Origin: Mycobacterium palustre
Lineage (GTDB): Bacteria > Actinomycetota > Actinomycetes > Mycobacteriales > Mycobacteriaceae
Length of the DNA: 64,000 bases
NCBI RefSeq assembly: GCF_002101785.1
Contig: NZ_LQPJ01000109.1
Span: 124,001 to 188,000 of the forward strand
Direction: 5' to 3'
Position 1 is the first letter of the stretch, and each line of letters starts with the position of its first letter. Both the position numbers and the translations under genes were made by a program. The notes under the pieces are model-generated. The model was not told where the DNA came from, did no database searches, and worked only from the letters and a program-made list of their open reading frames with translations. This document shows positions 16,717 through 25,907 of this stretch, piece after piece.

Positions 16717-16768
16717 TTGACAGTGCGCATTCTGCTTCGTTATATATCAGACTATAGATGTCCGAAAT
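16717..16768 (+). promoter_or_regulatory. TTGACA promoter with CAGAC-N7-TGTCCGAAA operator
   Basis: TTGACA (16717-16722) and TATATA (16741-16746) form a promoter for the plus-strand membrane gene. CAGACTATAGATGTCCGAAA (16748-16767) repeats the element found at 13063-13081, where it reads CAGACACCGAGTGTCCGAA. The outer bases CAGAC and TGTCCGAA are identical in both, the central 7 differ. Confidence 0.58.
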
Positions 16769-16831
16769 GATGGGGGTCCCAGCCACGCCGATCTTCCGTC
16801 CGGACCGGATCCGCCCGACAGGGAGGCGATC

Positions 16832-17707
16832 ATGATCGACGCGACACTGACTCACGGGGCCGTCAGCGCTCACCAGCTCGCTCTGAAAAGCCTTCTGACT
16901 CAGCGATTGTGCGTGTGGAGTGGGCCCCTGCTGATTGTTCTCACAGGTTCAGCGATCTGGCTGGTCATGGGTTTCATCCCGCCACCGTCGCCCAGTGCCA
17001 GCGCCGAGCAAATCCGTGAGATGTACATCGCCCATCAGACGAGGATAAGGGTCGGACTGATCCTGACCGTGGTGTCTTGCGGGCTGGCGTTCCCGTGGGC
17101 AGTGGCGATCGCCGTACAGATGCAGCGCATCGAGGGGCGGTGGAGCCCAATGGCGCTCAGTCAGCTCATCGCGGGGGTGGCGCTGCCGTTGCTCTACATC
17201 ATGCCGGTGATGGCATGGGCGAGCGCCGCGTTCCGGCCCGACGAACGCCCTGCCGAACTCACCCGTTTCGCCAACGACCTCGGTTGGTTTCCCTTCGTCG
17301 GAGTCGGTTCACCCGCGTTCATCCAAAGCATCGCGATCGCCATCGTGACATTGCGAGACATCCGGCCAAATCCGGTCTTCAAACGCTGGGTGGCTTACTT
17401 CAACATCTGGTGCGTCCTGCTGTTCTTCGCCGGAGCGCTCATCTACGCCTTCAAGTCCGGCCCGTTGGCCTGGAACGGCGTCGTCGCCTTCTGGATCCCG
17501 GTAGTGGTGTTCGTGGCGTGGATCTTCGTCATGACGTACGTGCTGCTGGCCGCGATCAACGACCAGGAGGACGAGCTAAACGCGACGCCAGCAGGCATCG
17601 TCGAATTCGAGTCCGATCTCCAGCACCAGGTCAATCGACTCTCCTCGGAGCTGGAATCGATTCGGCAGCTCATGAGCAGGCAGCCCGCGCCGGCTCAGGG
17701 CAGCTGA
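16832..17707 (+). CDS. PPPSP-type membrane protein, copy 2 (with coiled-coil-like tail)
   Basis: A 291-residue membrane protein of the repeated family: RLCVWSGPLLIVL, MGFIPPPSPSASAEQIREM, FPWAVAIAVQMQRIEG, AAFRPDERPAELTRFANDLG, FKRWVAYFNIW and FKSGPLAWNGVVAFWIPV. It is longer than the other copies because of an extra ~45-residue hydrophilic tail (EFESDLQHQVNRLSSELESI) that looks like a short coiled coil and may mediate oligomerisation. GGGAGG sits 5 bases before the ATG. It diverges from the TetR gene and lies 280 bp before the MmpL gene. No enzymatic motif recognised. Confidence 0.83.
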   Translation: MIDATLTHGAVSAHQLALKSLLTQRLCVWSGPLLIVLTGSAIWLVMGFIPPPSPSASAEQIREMYIAHQTRIRVGLILTVVSCGLAFPWAVAIAVQMQRIEGRWSPMALSQLIAGVALPLLYIMPVMAWASAAFRPDERPAELTRFANDLGWFPFVGVGSPAFIQSIAIAIVTLRDIRPNPVFKRWVAYFNIWCVLLFFAGALIYAFKSGPLAWNGVVAFWIPVVVFVAWIFVMTYVLLAAINDQEDELNATPAGIVEFESDLQHQVNRLSSELESIRQLMSRQPAPAQGS

Positions 17708-17987
17708 TCCAGCCGGACCCGCTCAACCGTGGGCATCGTCCAACGCAAACCAGACCGGATTTGGCCGGACACAGGCCGTGGCGGCGGCCATGAAACCTCG
17801 CCCTTTCTGAGTTTGCTAGGGCGCCGGCCAAAGGCTGGACCACACCAGTTGACCCGTGGTAGAAACCAGCCACCGTGTTTTTAATTTTGCTTAAAGCGAA
17901 CGGTTCGCCGAGGCAGACCGGAGTGGCGCTGCGACAGCTCATCCGCAGCGTTGGAAGCCACCAACTCCGAAGCCCCGGGGTTGGACC

Positions 17988-20927
17988 GTGACGTCAGACA
18001 CGAGAGCAGATGTCGATCGCGCCAAGAGTGCGGATGCCCGGCGAGCAGACGTTGGGATGACCAGCTCAGACACGGGGCGTCCCCTCCTGCCACGGGTGAT
18101 CCGTCGGTTGGCGGTGCCGATAATCATCGGCTGGTTCGCGTTGACCGTCGTCGTGAACGTGATTGCGCCGCAATTGGAAGTGGTCGGCGAGCGGCACGCG
18201 GCGCCGATGGCCCCGATGGACGCGCCGTCGATGAAAGCAATGATGCGTCTGGGCCACAACTTCAAAGAATTCGACTCCAACAGCACGGTCACGATTGTGC
18301 TGGAAGGTCAACAGGAACTCGGCGCCGCCGCACACCATTACTACGACAACATCATCAATCAGCTGGAGCAAGATCGCCAGCACGTACAGCACATTCAGAA
18401 CTTCTGGGCCGATCGGTTAACGGCGGCGGGAGTCCAAAGCGCCGATGGCAAAGCCGCCTACGTGATCCTGAACCTCGCCGGCGAGCAGGGTACGACGGTG
18501 GCGAACGAATCCGTGGAAGCCGTCAGCAAGGTCGTGGCATCTACGCCCTCGCCGCCCGGGGTGAAGGCCTACGTCACCGGATCAGCGGCGCACAGCTACG
18601 ACGAGTACATGATCGGCAACGCAAGCATCAACAAGATCACTTTGTTCACCCTTGCCGCGATCGCGATCATGCTGTTTCTGGTCTATCGCTCGATCGGGAC
18701 CACACTGATCCAGCTATTTATGACCCTGACCGAATTGGCGGTGTCGCGTGGCGTCATCGCGGTGTTTGGCAACTACGGGTTCATCGAGCTCGCGGTATTC
18801 GCCACCTCACTTCTGACGATGCTGGCAATCGCCGCCGGAACCGACTACGGGATCTTCCTGATCGGGCGTTACCAAGAGGCGCGCGCGGCGGGTGAGGATC
18901 GAGAGACCGCTTATTACACCACCTTTCACGGTGTGAGCCCCGTCGTACTGGGTTCTGGTCTGACGATCGCCGGGGCGGCGTACTGCCTTACCTTTACCCG
19001 GTTGCCCTGGTTCACCACGATGGGGGTTCCGGTCGCGATCGGCATGATTGTCGTCGTCGCCGCCGCGCTCACGCTGGGCCCGGCGGTACTGGTGGTGGCC
19101 AGCCGCTTTGGCCTGTTGGAGCCAAAGCGCGCCAAGCAGGGTCGACTGTGGCGGCGCGTCGGTACCTCCGTCGTGCGATGGCCCGTTCCGATCCTGGCGG
19201 CTAGTGCGGTGGCTGTCCTGATCGGCATGATCGCGCTGCCCGGATACAACACGCTGTATAGCGAGCGCTACTACTTGCCGGACAGCACACCGGGCAATGT
19301 TGGGTATGCGGCCGCACAGCGGCACTTTTCGGAGGGGCGGCTGAATCCGGATTTGTTGATGGTCGAGGCCGACCACGACATGCGCAACCCCGCCGACATG
19401 TTGGTGCTGGACAGGGTGGCCAAAAACGTGCTGCGCGTCCCAGGCATTGTGATGGTGCAAGATATCACCCGACCGCTGGGGATTCCGATCGAGCACAGCT
19501 CGATCCCATTTCTTAACAGCATGCAAAGTCAGACGACGATGCAGAATATGTCCTTCTTGAAAGAGCGGTTGGCCGACATCCTGAAGATGGCCGACGAGCA
19601 GCAGGTCGCAATTGACTCCATGCAGCGGCTGTATGAAATCACCAACCAGCTGGCTGACGCCACGCACGACACCGCGCACGACACCGAGGATACGACGGCC
19701 ATCACGGATGATTTACGCGATCATATTGCGGATTTCGAAGACACGTGGCGACCGATCCGTAGCTACCTGTACTGGGATAAGCATTGCTATGACGTCCCCA
19801 TCTGCTGGTCGATTCGATCGATATTCGAAAGCCTGGACGGGATCGATCAGGTCAGCGAGAAGCTGCACGAGCTGACAAAGCACATCCAACGCACCGACGT
19901 GCTCACGCATAAAACGGCCGAGCTATTGCCGCCGATGATAGCCAGCATGAAATCCACTAGGGGACTGATCCTGGCGTCGCACAGCACCCTCCAGGCGATG
20001 ATCAACCAGATGGAGGCGATGAGCAACACCGGCATCGTCATGGGGCAAAGTTTTGATGCCGCCAGAAACGACGACTTCTTTTATCTGCCTCCGGAGGCGT
20101 TTGACAATGCGGAGTTCCAGCGGGGCCTGAAGCTGTTTTTGTCGCCGGACGGCAAATCCGCTCGCTTTTTCATCAACCACGAGGGCGATCCGGCAACTCC
20201 GGAAGGCATCTCGCGGGTGGATGGGGAGCGCGCCGCGGCGCAGCAGGGCCTGAAGCAGTCCTCCCTGTCGAATGCCAAGGTCTACCTGGGCGGTACGGCC
20301 GCGACCTATAAGGACATGCACGACGGCAACATCTATGACCTGATGATCACGTCGGTGGCCTCGTTGACCCTGATCTTCATGATCATGCTGGTGCTCACGC
20401 GCAGCCTGGTGGCCGCGCTGGTGATCGTCGGGACCGCGGCCAGTTCGATCGCGGCGTCTGTCGGGCTCTCCGTGTTGATCTGGCAGGATCTGTTCGGCGT
20501 CAGGCTGCACTTCTCGGTGATGCTGTTCGCGGTCATCGTGCTGCTGGCCGTCGGCTCTGACTACAACCTGCTCCTGGTCCACCGCATCAGGCACGAGATC
20601 CACGCCGGACTCAAGACGGGAACCATCCGGGCGATGGCCGGAACGGGCTCGGTGGTCACCTCAGCCGGACTGGTGTTCGCCTTCACGATGGCGGCGATGC
20701 TCGGTAGCGACGATCGCATCGTTGCCCAGATGGGCGCCACGATCGCACTGGGGCTGCTGCTGGACACATTGGTCGTTCGGACCTTGTTCATGCCCTCGAT
20801 CGCCACCTTGCTGGGGCGGTGGTTCTGGTGGCCGCAAATCGTTCACCCACGTGGGTCCGACAACGTGCGCCGGCCTAAAGTATCGACTACTGACGCGCGG
20901 GATCTGTCGATTTCGTTGCAGCACTAG
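17988..20927 (+). CDS. MmpL/RND-family lipid transporter
   Basis: A 979-residue inner-membrane transporter of the mycobacterial MmpL type, which uses the proton gradient to move lipids or lipid-like compounds to the periplasm. It has the 1+5+1+5 layout: a first membrane segment (VIRRLAVPIIIGWFALTVVV), a periplasmic loop, a five-segment bundle with Asp286-Tyr287 in TDYGIFLIGRYQEA, a long second loop, and a second bundle with Asp858-Tyr859 in GSDYNLLLVHRI. Both Asp-Tyr pairs of the proton relay are present. The GTG at 17988 is used; ATG 18057 is an alternative. No MmpS partner is nearby. It may export the product of the surrounding pathway or the inducer. Confidence 0.92.
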   Translation: MTSDTRADVDRAKSADARRADVGMTSSDTGRPLLPRVIRRLAVPIIIGWFALTVVVNVIAPQLEVVGERHAAPMAPMDAPSMKAMMRLGHNFKEFDSNSTVTIVLEGQQELGAAAHHYYDNIINQLEQDRQHVQHIQNFWADRLTAAGVQSADGKAAYVILNLAGEQGTTVANESVEAVSKVVASTPSPPGVKAYVTGSAAHSYDEYMIGNASINKITLFTLAAIAIMLFLVYRSIGTTLIQLFMTLTELAVSRGVIAVFGNYGFIELAVFATSLLTMLAIAAGTDYGIFLIGRYQEARAAGEDRETAYYTTFHGVSPVVLGSGLTIAGAAYCLTFTRLPWFTTMGVPVAIGMIVVVAAALTLGPAVLVVASRFGLLEPKRAKQGRLWRRVGTSVVRWPVPILAASAVAVLIGMIALPGYNTLYSERYYLPDSTPGNVGYAAAQRHFSEGRLNPDLLMVEADHDMRNPADMLVLDRVAKNVLRVPGIVMVQDITRPLGIPIEHSSIPFLNSMQSQTTMQNMSFLKERLADILKMADEQQVAIDSMQRLYEITNQLADATHDTAHDTEDTTAITDDLRDHIADFEDTWRPIRSYLYWDKHCYDVPICWSIRSIFESLDGIDQVSEKLHELTKHIQRTDVLTHKTAELLPPMIASMKSTRGLILASHSTLQAMINQMEAMSNTGIVMGQSFDAARNDDFFYLPPEAFDNAEFQRGLKLFLSPDGKSARFFINHEGDPATPEGISRVDGERAAAQQGLKQSSLSNAKVYLGGTAATYKDMHDGNIYDLMITSVASLTLIFMIMLVLTRSLVAALVIVGTAASSIAASVGLSVLIWQDLFGVRLHFSVMLFAVIVLLAVGSDYNLLLVHRIRHEIHAGLKTGTIRAMAGTGSVVTSAGLVFAFTMAAMLGSDDRIVAQMGATIALGLLLDTLVVRTLFMPSIATLLGRWFWWPQIVHPRGSDNVRRPKVSTTDARDLSISLQH

Positions 20928-20939
20928 GTATTGCGGCCG

Positions 20940-21584
20940 TCACTGCCCGTATAGGGTGCCTCGCCACATGGTGACCAACGCGTCGACTGCGGACTCCTCG
21001 TCGGCAAGGGTCGGTTCGACTCCGGTCCCAGCTATGTAGAGCACTCGCTCGGTGCCCCAGAACAGGGTTGCCGCCAGCGTCCGGCTCGGCACCCGGGAAG
21101 TGACTATTCCGGCGGCGCGTTCGCGGTCGATCTCCGCAGCTCCGGCGGTGATGAAACGCTCCGTGATCGCCAACCACAGGCTGCGCAGTTCCGGCTCGCT
21201 GTGCCAGTGATGATTCGCCGCTTGGAGAACCGGGCGGTGCCGATGCCAGGCCTGCGTGACGGCCCGAATGCTGCGCTGCAGGGCCACTGTCGGCGGATCG
21301 TCGGGAGATCGGGCCAGGAACGGTTGCACCGTTTCGAAGATGTCGTTCATCGCGCGCTCCAGCAAGCCACTGAGCACCGAGAACTTGGAGGAGAAGTAGA
21401 AGTAGAAGGTCGCCCGCGAGACCCCCGCCTCGGTGAGAATCTGCGCCACGCTGACGTCGCCGAACGACTCGCGCGCCAACAAGCGCGTGGTCGCCGCGAA
21501 GATGCTTTCGGCTGCGGACGTCTCGGTGTCCGCCACCCGTCGTCGACCGACCGCACGCCGCGTCGTATCGGTCATCGCCGACAT
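20940..21584 (-). CDS. TetR-family transcriptional regulator
   Basis: A 214-residue repressor. The DNA-binding domain reads AAESIFAATTRLLARESFGD, then VAQILTEAGVSRATFYFYFS, which is a canonical TetR helix-turn-helix; the C-terminal part is a helical ligand-binding domain. It ends 12 bp after the convergent MmpL gene and diverges from the membrane-protein gene at 21786. A perfect 9-base inverted repeat at 21654-21675 lies between them and is its obvious operator, so it probably represses itself and the 21786-25760 operon. Confidence 0.9.
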   Translation of the reverse strand: MSAMTDTTRRAVGRRRVADTETSAAESIFAATTRLLARESFGDVSVAQILTEAGVSRATFYFYFSSKFSVLSGLLERAMNDIFETVQPFLARSPDDPPTVALQRSIRAVTQAWHRHRPVLQAANHHWHSEPELRSLWLAITERFITAGAAEIDRERAAGIVTSRVPSRTLAATLFWGTERVLYIAGTGVEPTLADEESAVDALVTMWRGTLYGQ

Positions 21585-21653
21585 CTTACCTGCGACCCGG
21601 CCATCTCATCTCGCCCTCACCACCGGAATATAAGCGTTTTTGCAAACAGGTAT

Positions 21654-21675
21654 ACACGTTGTATGGACAACGTGT
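21654..21675. promoter_or_regulatory. ACACGTTGT-ATGG-ACAACGTGT operator
   Basis: Perfect inverted repeat with 9-base arms and a 4-base centre, in the 201-bp space between a TetR gene (-) and the operon at 21786 (+). Size and position are those of a TetR operator. Confidence 0.7.
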
Positions 21676-21785
21676 TAGTGTGAGCTGATCCACACCTGTC
21701 GGGGGGCTCGCCAGTCGCTGCTGGCAGGGAAAACGGCATTTCAGCGGTGGCGTAGGGCATTGCTAGCCAGAAAGGTCCGATATCG

Positions 21786-22832
21786 ATGACTTCGATGCTG
21801 AGTAGTAGCAGTAGTTGGTGGCCTCTCGTTGGGGACGAGGGCTGGCCTCCCAACATCAAGCCGAGCCCGGGGGATTTCATTGCCAGCGCTCCGGCCCAGA
21901 TCACCTTCTTCTTCGTGGCTGGCGCCGCAGCCGTGATCTTCGCGATGCCGTGGGCGATCAGGGCCGCTGTGCGGAGCCGAAACTACGTTCCCTTGCTCGT
22001 CCTCGCCAGCGGACTCATCTGTAGCCAGTGCGAACCCATGCTCGACATGCTGGGCCACTTGCACTGGGCCAAGAACCTGGTGCCGGCGTTCACCAACTTC
22101 GGCATCACGGTGCCCGCGCTGATCCCACTGTGCTACGTGGCATTCCTTGGCCTCGAGTCCTACTTCTGCTACTTCGTCATCCGCAATGGAGCCCACGCCC
22201 GGCACTTCGTTATGATGCTGGGCCTTGGCATCGTCACCGATGCGCTGATGGAGACGATCGGCATCAACTTGCGGACTTACGAGTACTACGGCGTGCAGCC
22301 GTACAAATTCCTTAACTTCCCCTACTGGTGGGGCTTCATCAACGGCGCCTCGTTCGTCACCATCGGCGCGATGCTGGCCTTCGCCGTACCGCGCCTTAAG
22401 GGCGCCCACAAACTGTGGCTGTTGCTGGTGGCGCCGACCGGCATGATGATGAACTATTTCGGGATCGGCTGGATTCACCTGCTCGCCCACAACTCGACGC
22501 TGCCGGTCGCGGCGCGCTGGGTGGCGACGACGATCATGATGGCGATGATGGTCGGCTGGATGTTAGTCCTACACAAGCTCGTCGGGCGCCCACGGTCCCT
22601 GCCGGCGCCTAACTGGACGCTGTGGCGGATCTTCGCCTATGGGAAGCTGACACCCAAGCGCGCGACGCGAATGGCGATGTGGCAGAAGATGTGCCAGGAA
22701 GGCGGCGTAGGCCCCGCCGACGGAATCGCCACCGATCCCGAGGACCCCACTCAGGCACTGATGGTCGGCCCGACGGTCGTCTTCGCCAACGGGGCAGATC
22801 CGAAGCCGCGTCGCCACGAAGCCTCGGTCTAA
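21786..22832 (+). CDS. Polytopic membrane protein, distant relative of AveC-like and 60725-type proteins
   Basis: A 348-residue protein with about seven to eight membrane segments. Motifs: GLICSQCEPMLDMLGH in the second or third segment and DALMETIGINLRTYEYYG in the middle. The first matches NEPLIDFLCHC of the paralogues at 59889 and 60725, and the second matches the E...Y.YYG-QP block there and the D...E...WEYPGG block of AveC-like proteins. This suggests an acidic-residue-based membrane enzyme, perhaps a cyclase or isomerase, but no reaction can be assigned. The ATG follows the operator region, and the CrtC/AttH-like and PEP-synthase-like genes come next on the same strand. Confidence 0.75.
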   Translation: MTSMLSSSSSWWPLVGDEGWPPNIKPSPGDFIASAPAQITFFFVAGAAAVIFAMPWAIRAAVRSRNYVPLLVLASGLICSQCEPMLDMLGHLHWAKNLVPAFTNFGITVPALIPLCYVAFLGLESYFCYFVIRNGAHARHFVMMLGLGIVTDALMETIGINLRTYEYYGVQPYKFLNFPYWWGFINGASFVTIGAMLAFAVPRLKGAHKLWLLLVAPTGMMMNYFGIGWIHLLAHNSTLPVAARWVATTIMMAMMVGWMLVLHKLVGRPRSLPAPNWTLWRIFAYGKLTPKRATRMAMWQKMCQEGGVGPADGIATDPEDPTQALMVGPTVVFANGADPKPRRHEASV

Positions 22833-22944
22833 GTGACGCGCCGCGGTAAGCGGCATCGTTGCTCGCATGCTTGCAGGCCGGGAGCTACGGCAGTCCTCCC
22901 ATGACACAAAGCATTCAAATGACGATGGCGATCAGCGGGGCGAG

Positions 22945-23937
22945 ATGGACCAGGCAACCCATGCGATTCGGATCGACGCCGCGGACGAGCACTTTCATCC
23001 CCGCAGCAGCCATCCGCACTGGAACGAGAGCGCCTGGTTCGGCGTCGTCCTGCCGGAGCGCCAGACCACCGTCTATGTGTATTTCTTCCACCGTCCCAAC
23101 ATGAGTCTTTCGGCCGGGGGCGTGAAGGTCTGGGATCCCTCCGGGCGCAGCGAATACGACTGCCTGGGCTACGACTACAACCGTCATCTCGCGATGCCCT
23201 ACGACGCGGACATGTTCGACTTCACGCTCGACAACGGGCTGTCGGTAAAGATGCTTGAACCGTTCGGCCACTTCCGGATTCGCCACCGCGGCGCGCTGCA
23301 CCTCGATCTCGAGTGGCGCAAACTGACCGAGCCCTACGCATTTGGGCAGAACCAAGGTCTTGACGGTTGGACGACGGAATCCGAGGGCTTCACCAATGGC
23401 CACTATCAACAGTACGGTCGGATGACCGGCACGGTGACCGTCGGTGGCGAGGTGATCGTGGTCGACCACCCGTCGATCCGTGACCGATCGTGGGGTCCGC
23501 GCGACGCAGTCGCCGCGCGGCGGATGGAGCTGATGTGGTGCTGCGCTTCGGAGCGGAACTACTTCTCGGTGCTTGCCGTGAGTGCAAATCCGCCCGGGGC
23601 GGATGCGGTCCTCGCCGTAGATGACGCAGTCGCTTTCGGCTTCTACTGCCGTGACGCCATGGGCGCATTCGTCACCGGCGGAACATGCCGAGTCGTCGAG
23701 CGTGGACACGACCTGAGTGCCCGGCGCGCAGAGTTGCATGCCACAGATGAGCTGGGCCGCAAGCTCGATGCCACGGGGACGAACCTGAACACGCTCGTGT
23801 GGCCCGTGTACGACAGGACCTACCAGCTGTGCGCGGGGATGGAATGGACGTTCGACGGTGTGACCGCAGGGGGTGAGGACTGGTCCTGCATGCCGACCGA
23901 ACAGGCACGGGCTTTGCTGCGCGCGGGTGGCCGCTGA
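22945..23937 (+). CDS. CrtC/AttH-like lipocalin-fold protein
   Basis: A 330-residue soluble protein with the full family marker IRDRSWGPRDAVAARRMEL and the N-terminal HPHWNESAWFGVVLPERQTT, closely parallel to the copy at 29368 (PFWNEASWFSFMVPERD). That parallel fixes the ATG at 22945; the frame is open 26 codons further upstream but without similarity. Two beta-rich halves are expected. It lies 112 bp after the membrane-protein gene and 155 bp before the PEP-synthase-like gene. Substrate and reaction unknown; by relation to CrtC it may hydrate or bind a hydrophobic molecule. Confidence 0.78.
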   Translation: MDQATHAIRIDAADEHFHPRSSHPHWNESAWFGVVLPERQTTVYVYFFHRPNMSLSAGGVKVWDPSGRSEYDCLGYDYNRHLAMPYDADMFDFTLDNGLSVKMLEPFGHFRIRHRGALHLDLEWRKLTEPYAFGQNQGLDGWTTESEGFTNGHYQQYGRMTGTVTVGGEVIVVDHPSIRDRSWGPRDAVAARRMELMWCCASERNYFSVLAVSANPPGADAVLAVDDAVAFGFYCRDAMGAFVTGGTCRVVERGHDLSARRAELHATDELGRKLDATGTNLNTLVWPVYDRTYQLCAGMEWTFDGVTAGGEDWSCMPTEQARALLRAGGR

Positions 23938-24014
23938 CAATTCCGTCAAGGCACCGCGCGCCGACTGCCAAGCCCGCCCGTTGCCGAAATTTAACAAGAA
24001 TTATATTCTACGTC

Positions 24015-24046
24015 GGCACGCCTTTGTCGGCAAAACAAGGCGCGCC
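24015..24046 (+). promoter_or_regulatory. Strong stem-loop between 22945 and 24093 genes
   Basis: GGCACGCCTTTGT pairs with ACAAGGCGCGCC across a short CGGCAAA loop, with one bulge and one G-T type mismatch, giving a stem of about 12 pairs. There is no T-run behind it, so it is not a classical terminator. An AT-rich block (AAATTTAACAAGAATTATATTC, in two halves around 23988-24009) precedes it and may be a promoter, which would put the hairpin in the leader of the PEP-synthase-like gene. Confidence 0.4.
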
Positions 24047-24092
24047 TGGTGACCGACGACGGCGGGGCGCCTTCGTCGATAAAGGAGCCTAA

Positions 24093-25760
24093 TTGCCGCC
24101 AAATTCGCCACAACCCGCCATCGACCTCACCGCCGCGGAGCTGGCCGCCAGCCCGGTCCATCGCCCCGGGACCCGGCTGCGCTGGACCACGGCCAATGTC
24201 GACGAGGGCCTGCCGGGCACCGTCACGCCATTGACCTGGTCCATGTACTTCCCGCCGACCGAGGCGACAATGCGCGGTTGCTGGGTGGATCTCGGTGTAC
24301 TGCCGGCATCACAGCGGCCGATTCCCGACGACGTCGATGCTCGCTTTCTCTCCGTCGCCTACGGTCGTGCCATCGCCAACCTCGACCAGATGGGAAGAAT
24401 GGCCGCACGTGTGCCGGGCGGCTCGGCCGCGTTGATGGAGGCGCAGCTTTTCGGTTCCGTGCAGGGCGGCGGTGATCCGGAGCCTACCGGCCTGCGGAAG
24501 ATGCGCCGCTATCCGTTCGTCGCGGCGAAATTTCCCCGCGCACTGCGAAGCGCGATGCGCGGTCTTGACCCGTGTGCCGCAGAGACCACCCGATGGTGGC
24601 GGGCTACGGTCTTCGAATCCGGCGCACTGACAGGTGATTTGGCCGTGGCCACGTTGGTCGAGGCGCGCCGTCGGTTTGAGACCATTCTCAAGATACACAT
24701 GGTGCTGTCCATGGCGTGTCAGGGCGTGATGGGCCGGGTCGAAACCATGGCCACCAACGCCGGGCTCGACGGACTGCAGCACGAGCTGATCAGGAGCGAC
24801 GAGGGCACAGCCGAGTTCGATTTGGTCCGCGACCTGTGGCAATTGTCCGATGACGAGATCACCATCGAGGATTTTCTGCGTCGGCACGGCTACCACGGAC
24901 CTCGCGAGGGTTTGGTGGAATCGGCCGTTTGGCGGGAGGATTCGCGAGCTGTTGTCGAGCTGGTTGCCACCTACCGTGCCCGGCGACGCACCGAGAATGT
25001 GGACCAACTGGTACAGCGGCGCCGCCGCGAACATGCCGCCGCCGTCAAGCGCCTCGAGGGCGCTCTCGGTCCGATCCGGTCGATCCCGGCACGGGCTCTG
25101 GTCCGCTTTGCCGCGCATGCGCCGATGTGGCGCGAGACCGGCCGCGCGAGCATGTTGCGGGCCGTCGACGTCGCGCGCGCGGCATCCCGCATCATCGGCC
25201 GTGATCTCGCCGACGCTGGTGTGCTCGCCGAACCCATGGATGTCCGGTTCCTGACGATCGACGAGATCGCCGGCGGCGACCGCGACCGCTGGCCCGACCT
25301 GATCGATCAGCGTCGGGCGCATCATGCGATGTTCGAGCGGATCTCGCTTCCGCACGTCTTTCGCGGCGAGCCCGACTTCGAGATCACCGCTGCGCTGCCC
25401 GTCGTGGTGGCGGCGGACCGCTGTCCTGACGTGGTGGAGGGCCTTGGAGTGAGCGCCGGCATCGCCGAGGGAATTGTGCGCGTCGTTCGCGATCTCGACG
25501 ACGCGGACATCGACGAGGGCACCGTCTTGGTGTGCCGGGCAACCGATCCCAGCTGGGCATCCGTGTTCCCGCTAGCCGAGGGGGTAGTCACCGACGTGGG
25601 TAGCGCCATGAGCCACGCCGCCATAGTGTGCCGCGAATTGGGCCTCCCTTGCGTTGCCGGCACCCGCAACGGGACCAGCACGTTGCGCGACGGCATGCGC
25701 GTGCGGGTAGACGGCACCACCGGTCGTGTCGAGATCCTCAGCGGCACGCCGACACCCTGA
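24093..25760 (+). CDS. PEP-synthase/RPH-like protein without ATP-binding domain, copy 2
   Basis: A 555-residue protein with the same two-domain build as the 13214 product. The middle domain starts RWTTANVDEGLPGTVTPLTW and holds TTRWWRATV and RRHGYHGPREGLVESAVW. The swivel domain has GTVLVCRATDPSW and GSAMSHAAIVCRELG with His508. There is no ATP-grasp domain. The TTG at 24093 is used because AAAGGAG lies 5 bases upstream and no better start exists. In this operon the CrtC/AttH-like gene comes first, the reverse of the other pairs. Inferred role: transfer of phosphate from the swivel histidine to a substrate held by the middle domain. Confidence 0.82.
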   Translation: MPPNSPQPAIDLTAAELAASPVHRPGTRLRWTTANVDEGLPGTVTPLTWSMYFPPTEATMRGCWVDLGVLPASQRPIPDDVDARFLSVAYGRAIANLDQMGRMAARVPGGSAALMEAQLFGSVQGGGDPEPTGLRKMRRYPFVAAKFPRALRSAMRGLDPCAAETTRWWRATVFESGALTGDLAVATLVEARRRFETILKIHMVLSMACQGVMGRVETMATNAGLDGLQHELIRSDEGTAEFDLVRDLWQLSDDEITIEDFLRRHGYHGPREGLVESAVWREDSRAVVELVATYRARRRTENVDQLVQRRRREHAAAVKRLEGALGPIRSIPARALVRFAAHAPMWRETGRASMLRAVDVARAASRIIGRDLADAGVLAEPMDVRFLTIDEIAGGDRDRWPDLIDQRRAHHAMFERISLPHVFRGEPDFEITAALPVVVAADRCPDVVEGLGVSAGIAEGIVRVVRDLDDADIDEGTVLVCRATDPSWASVFPLAEGVVTDVGSAMSHAAIVCRELGLPCVAGTRNGTSTLRDGMRVRVDGTTGRVEILSGTPTP

Positions 25761-25907
25761 CGCGCGCCGACAGCCACTTCTCAACGTGGATTGCAATGCC
25801 ATGCGGTGATCGCCCACGGCTCGCACGGCGTCAGCACCAACGTCGCCTCGACTCTGACTTCGTTTCGACGTTGACCCGGTTCAATCTGACTCTGGTTGAC
25901 CGTGGCC

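Noticed and set aside
23988..24009. AACAAGAATTATATTCTA as a KstR- or KstR2-type sterol operator
   Set aside because: Only part of the known consensus half-sites is present and the inverted symmetry is poor; AT-rich promoter is the simpler reading.
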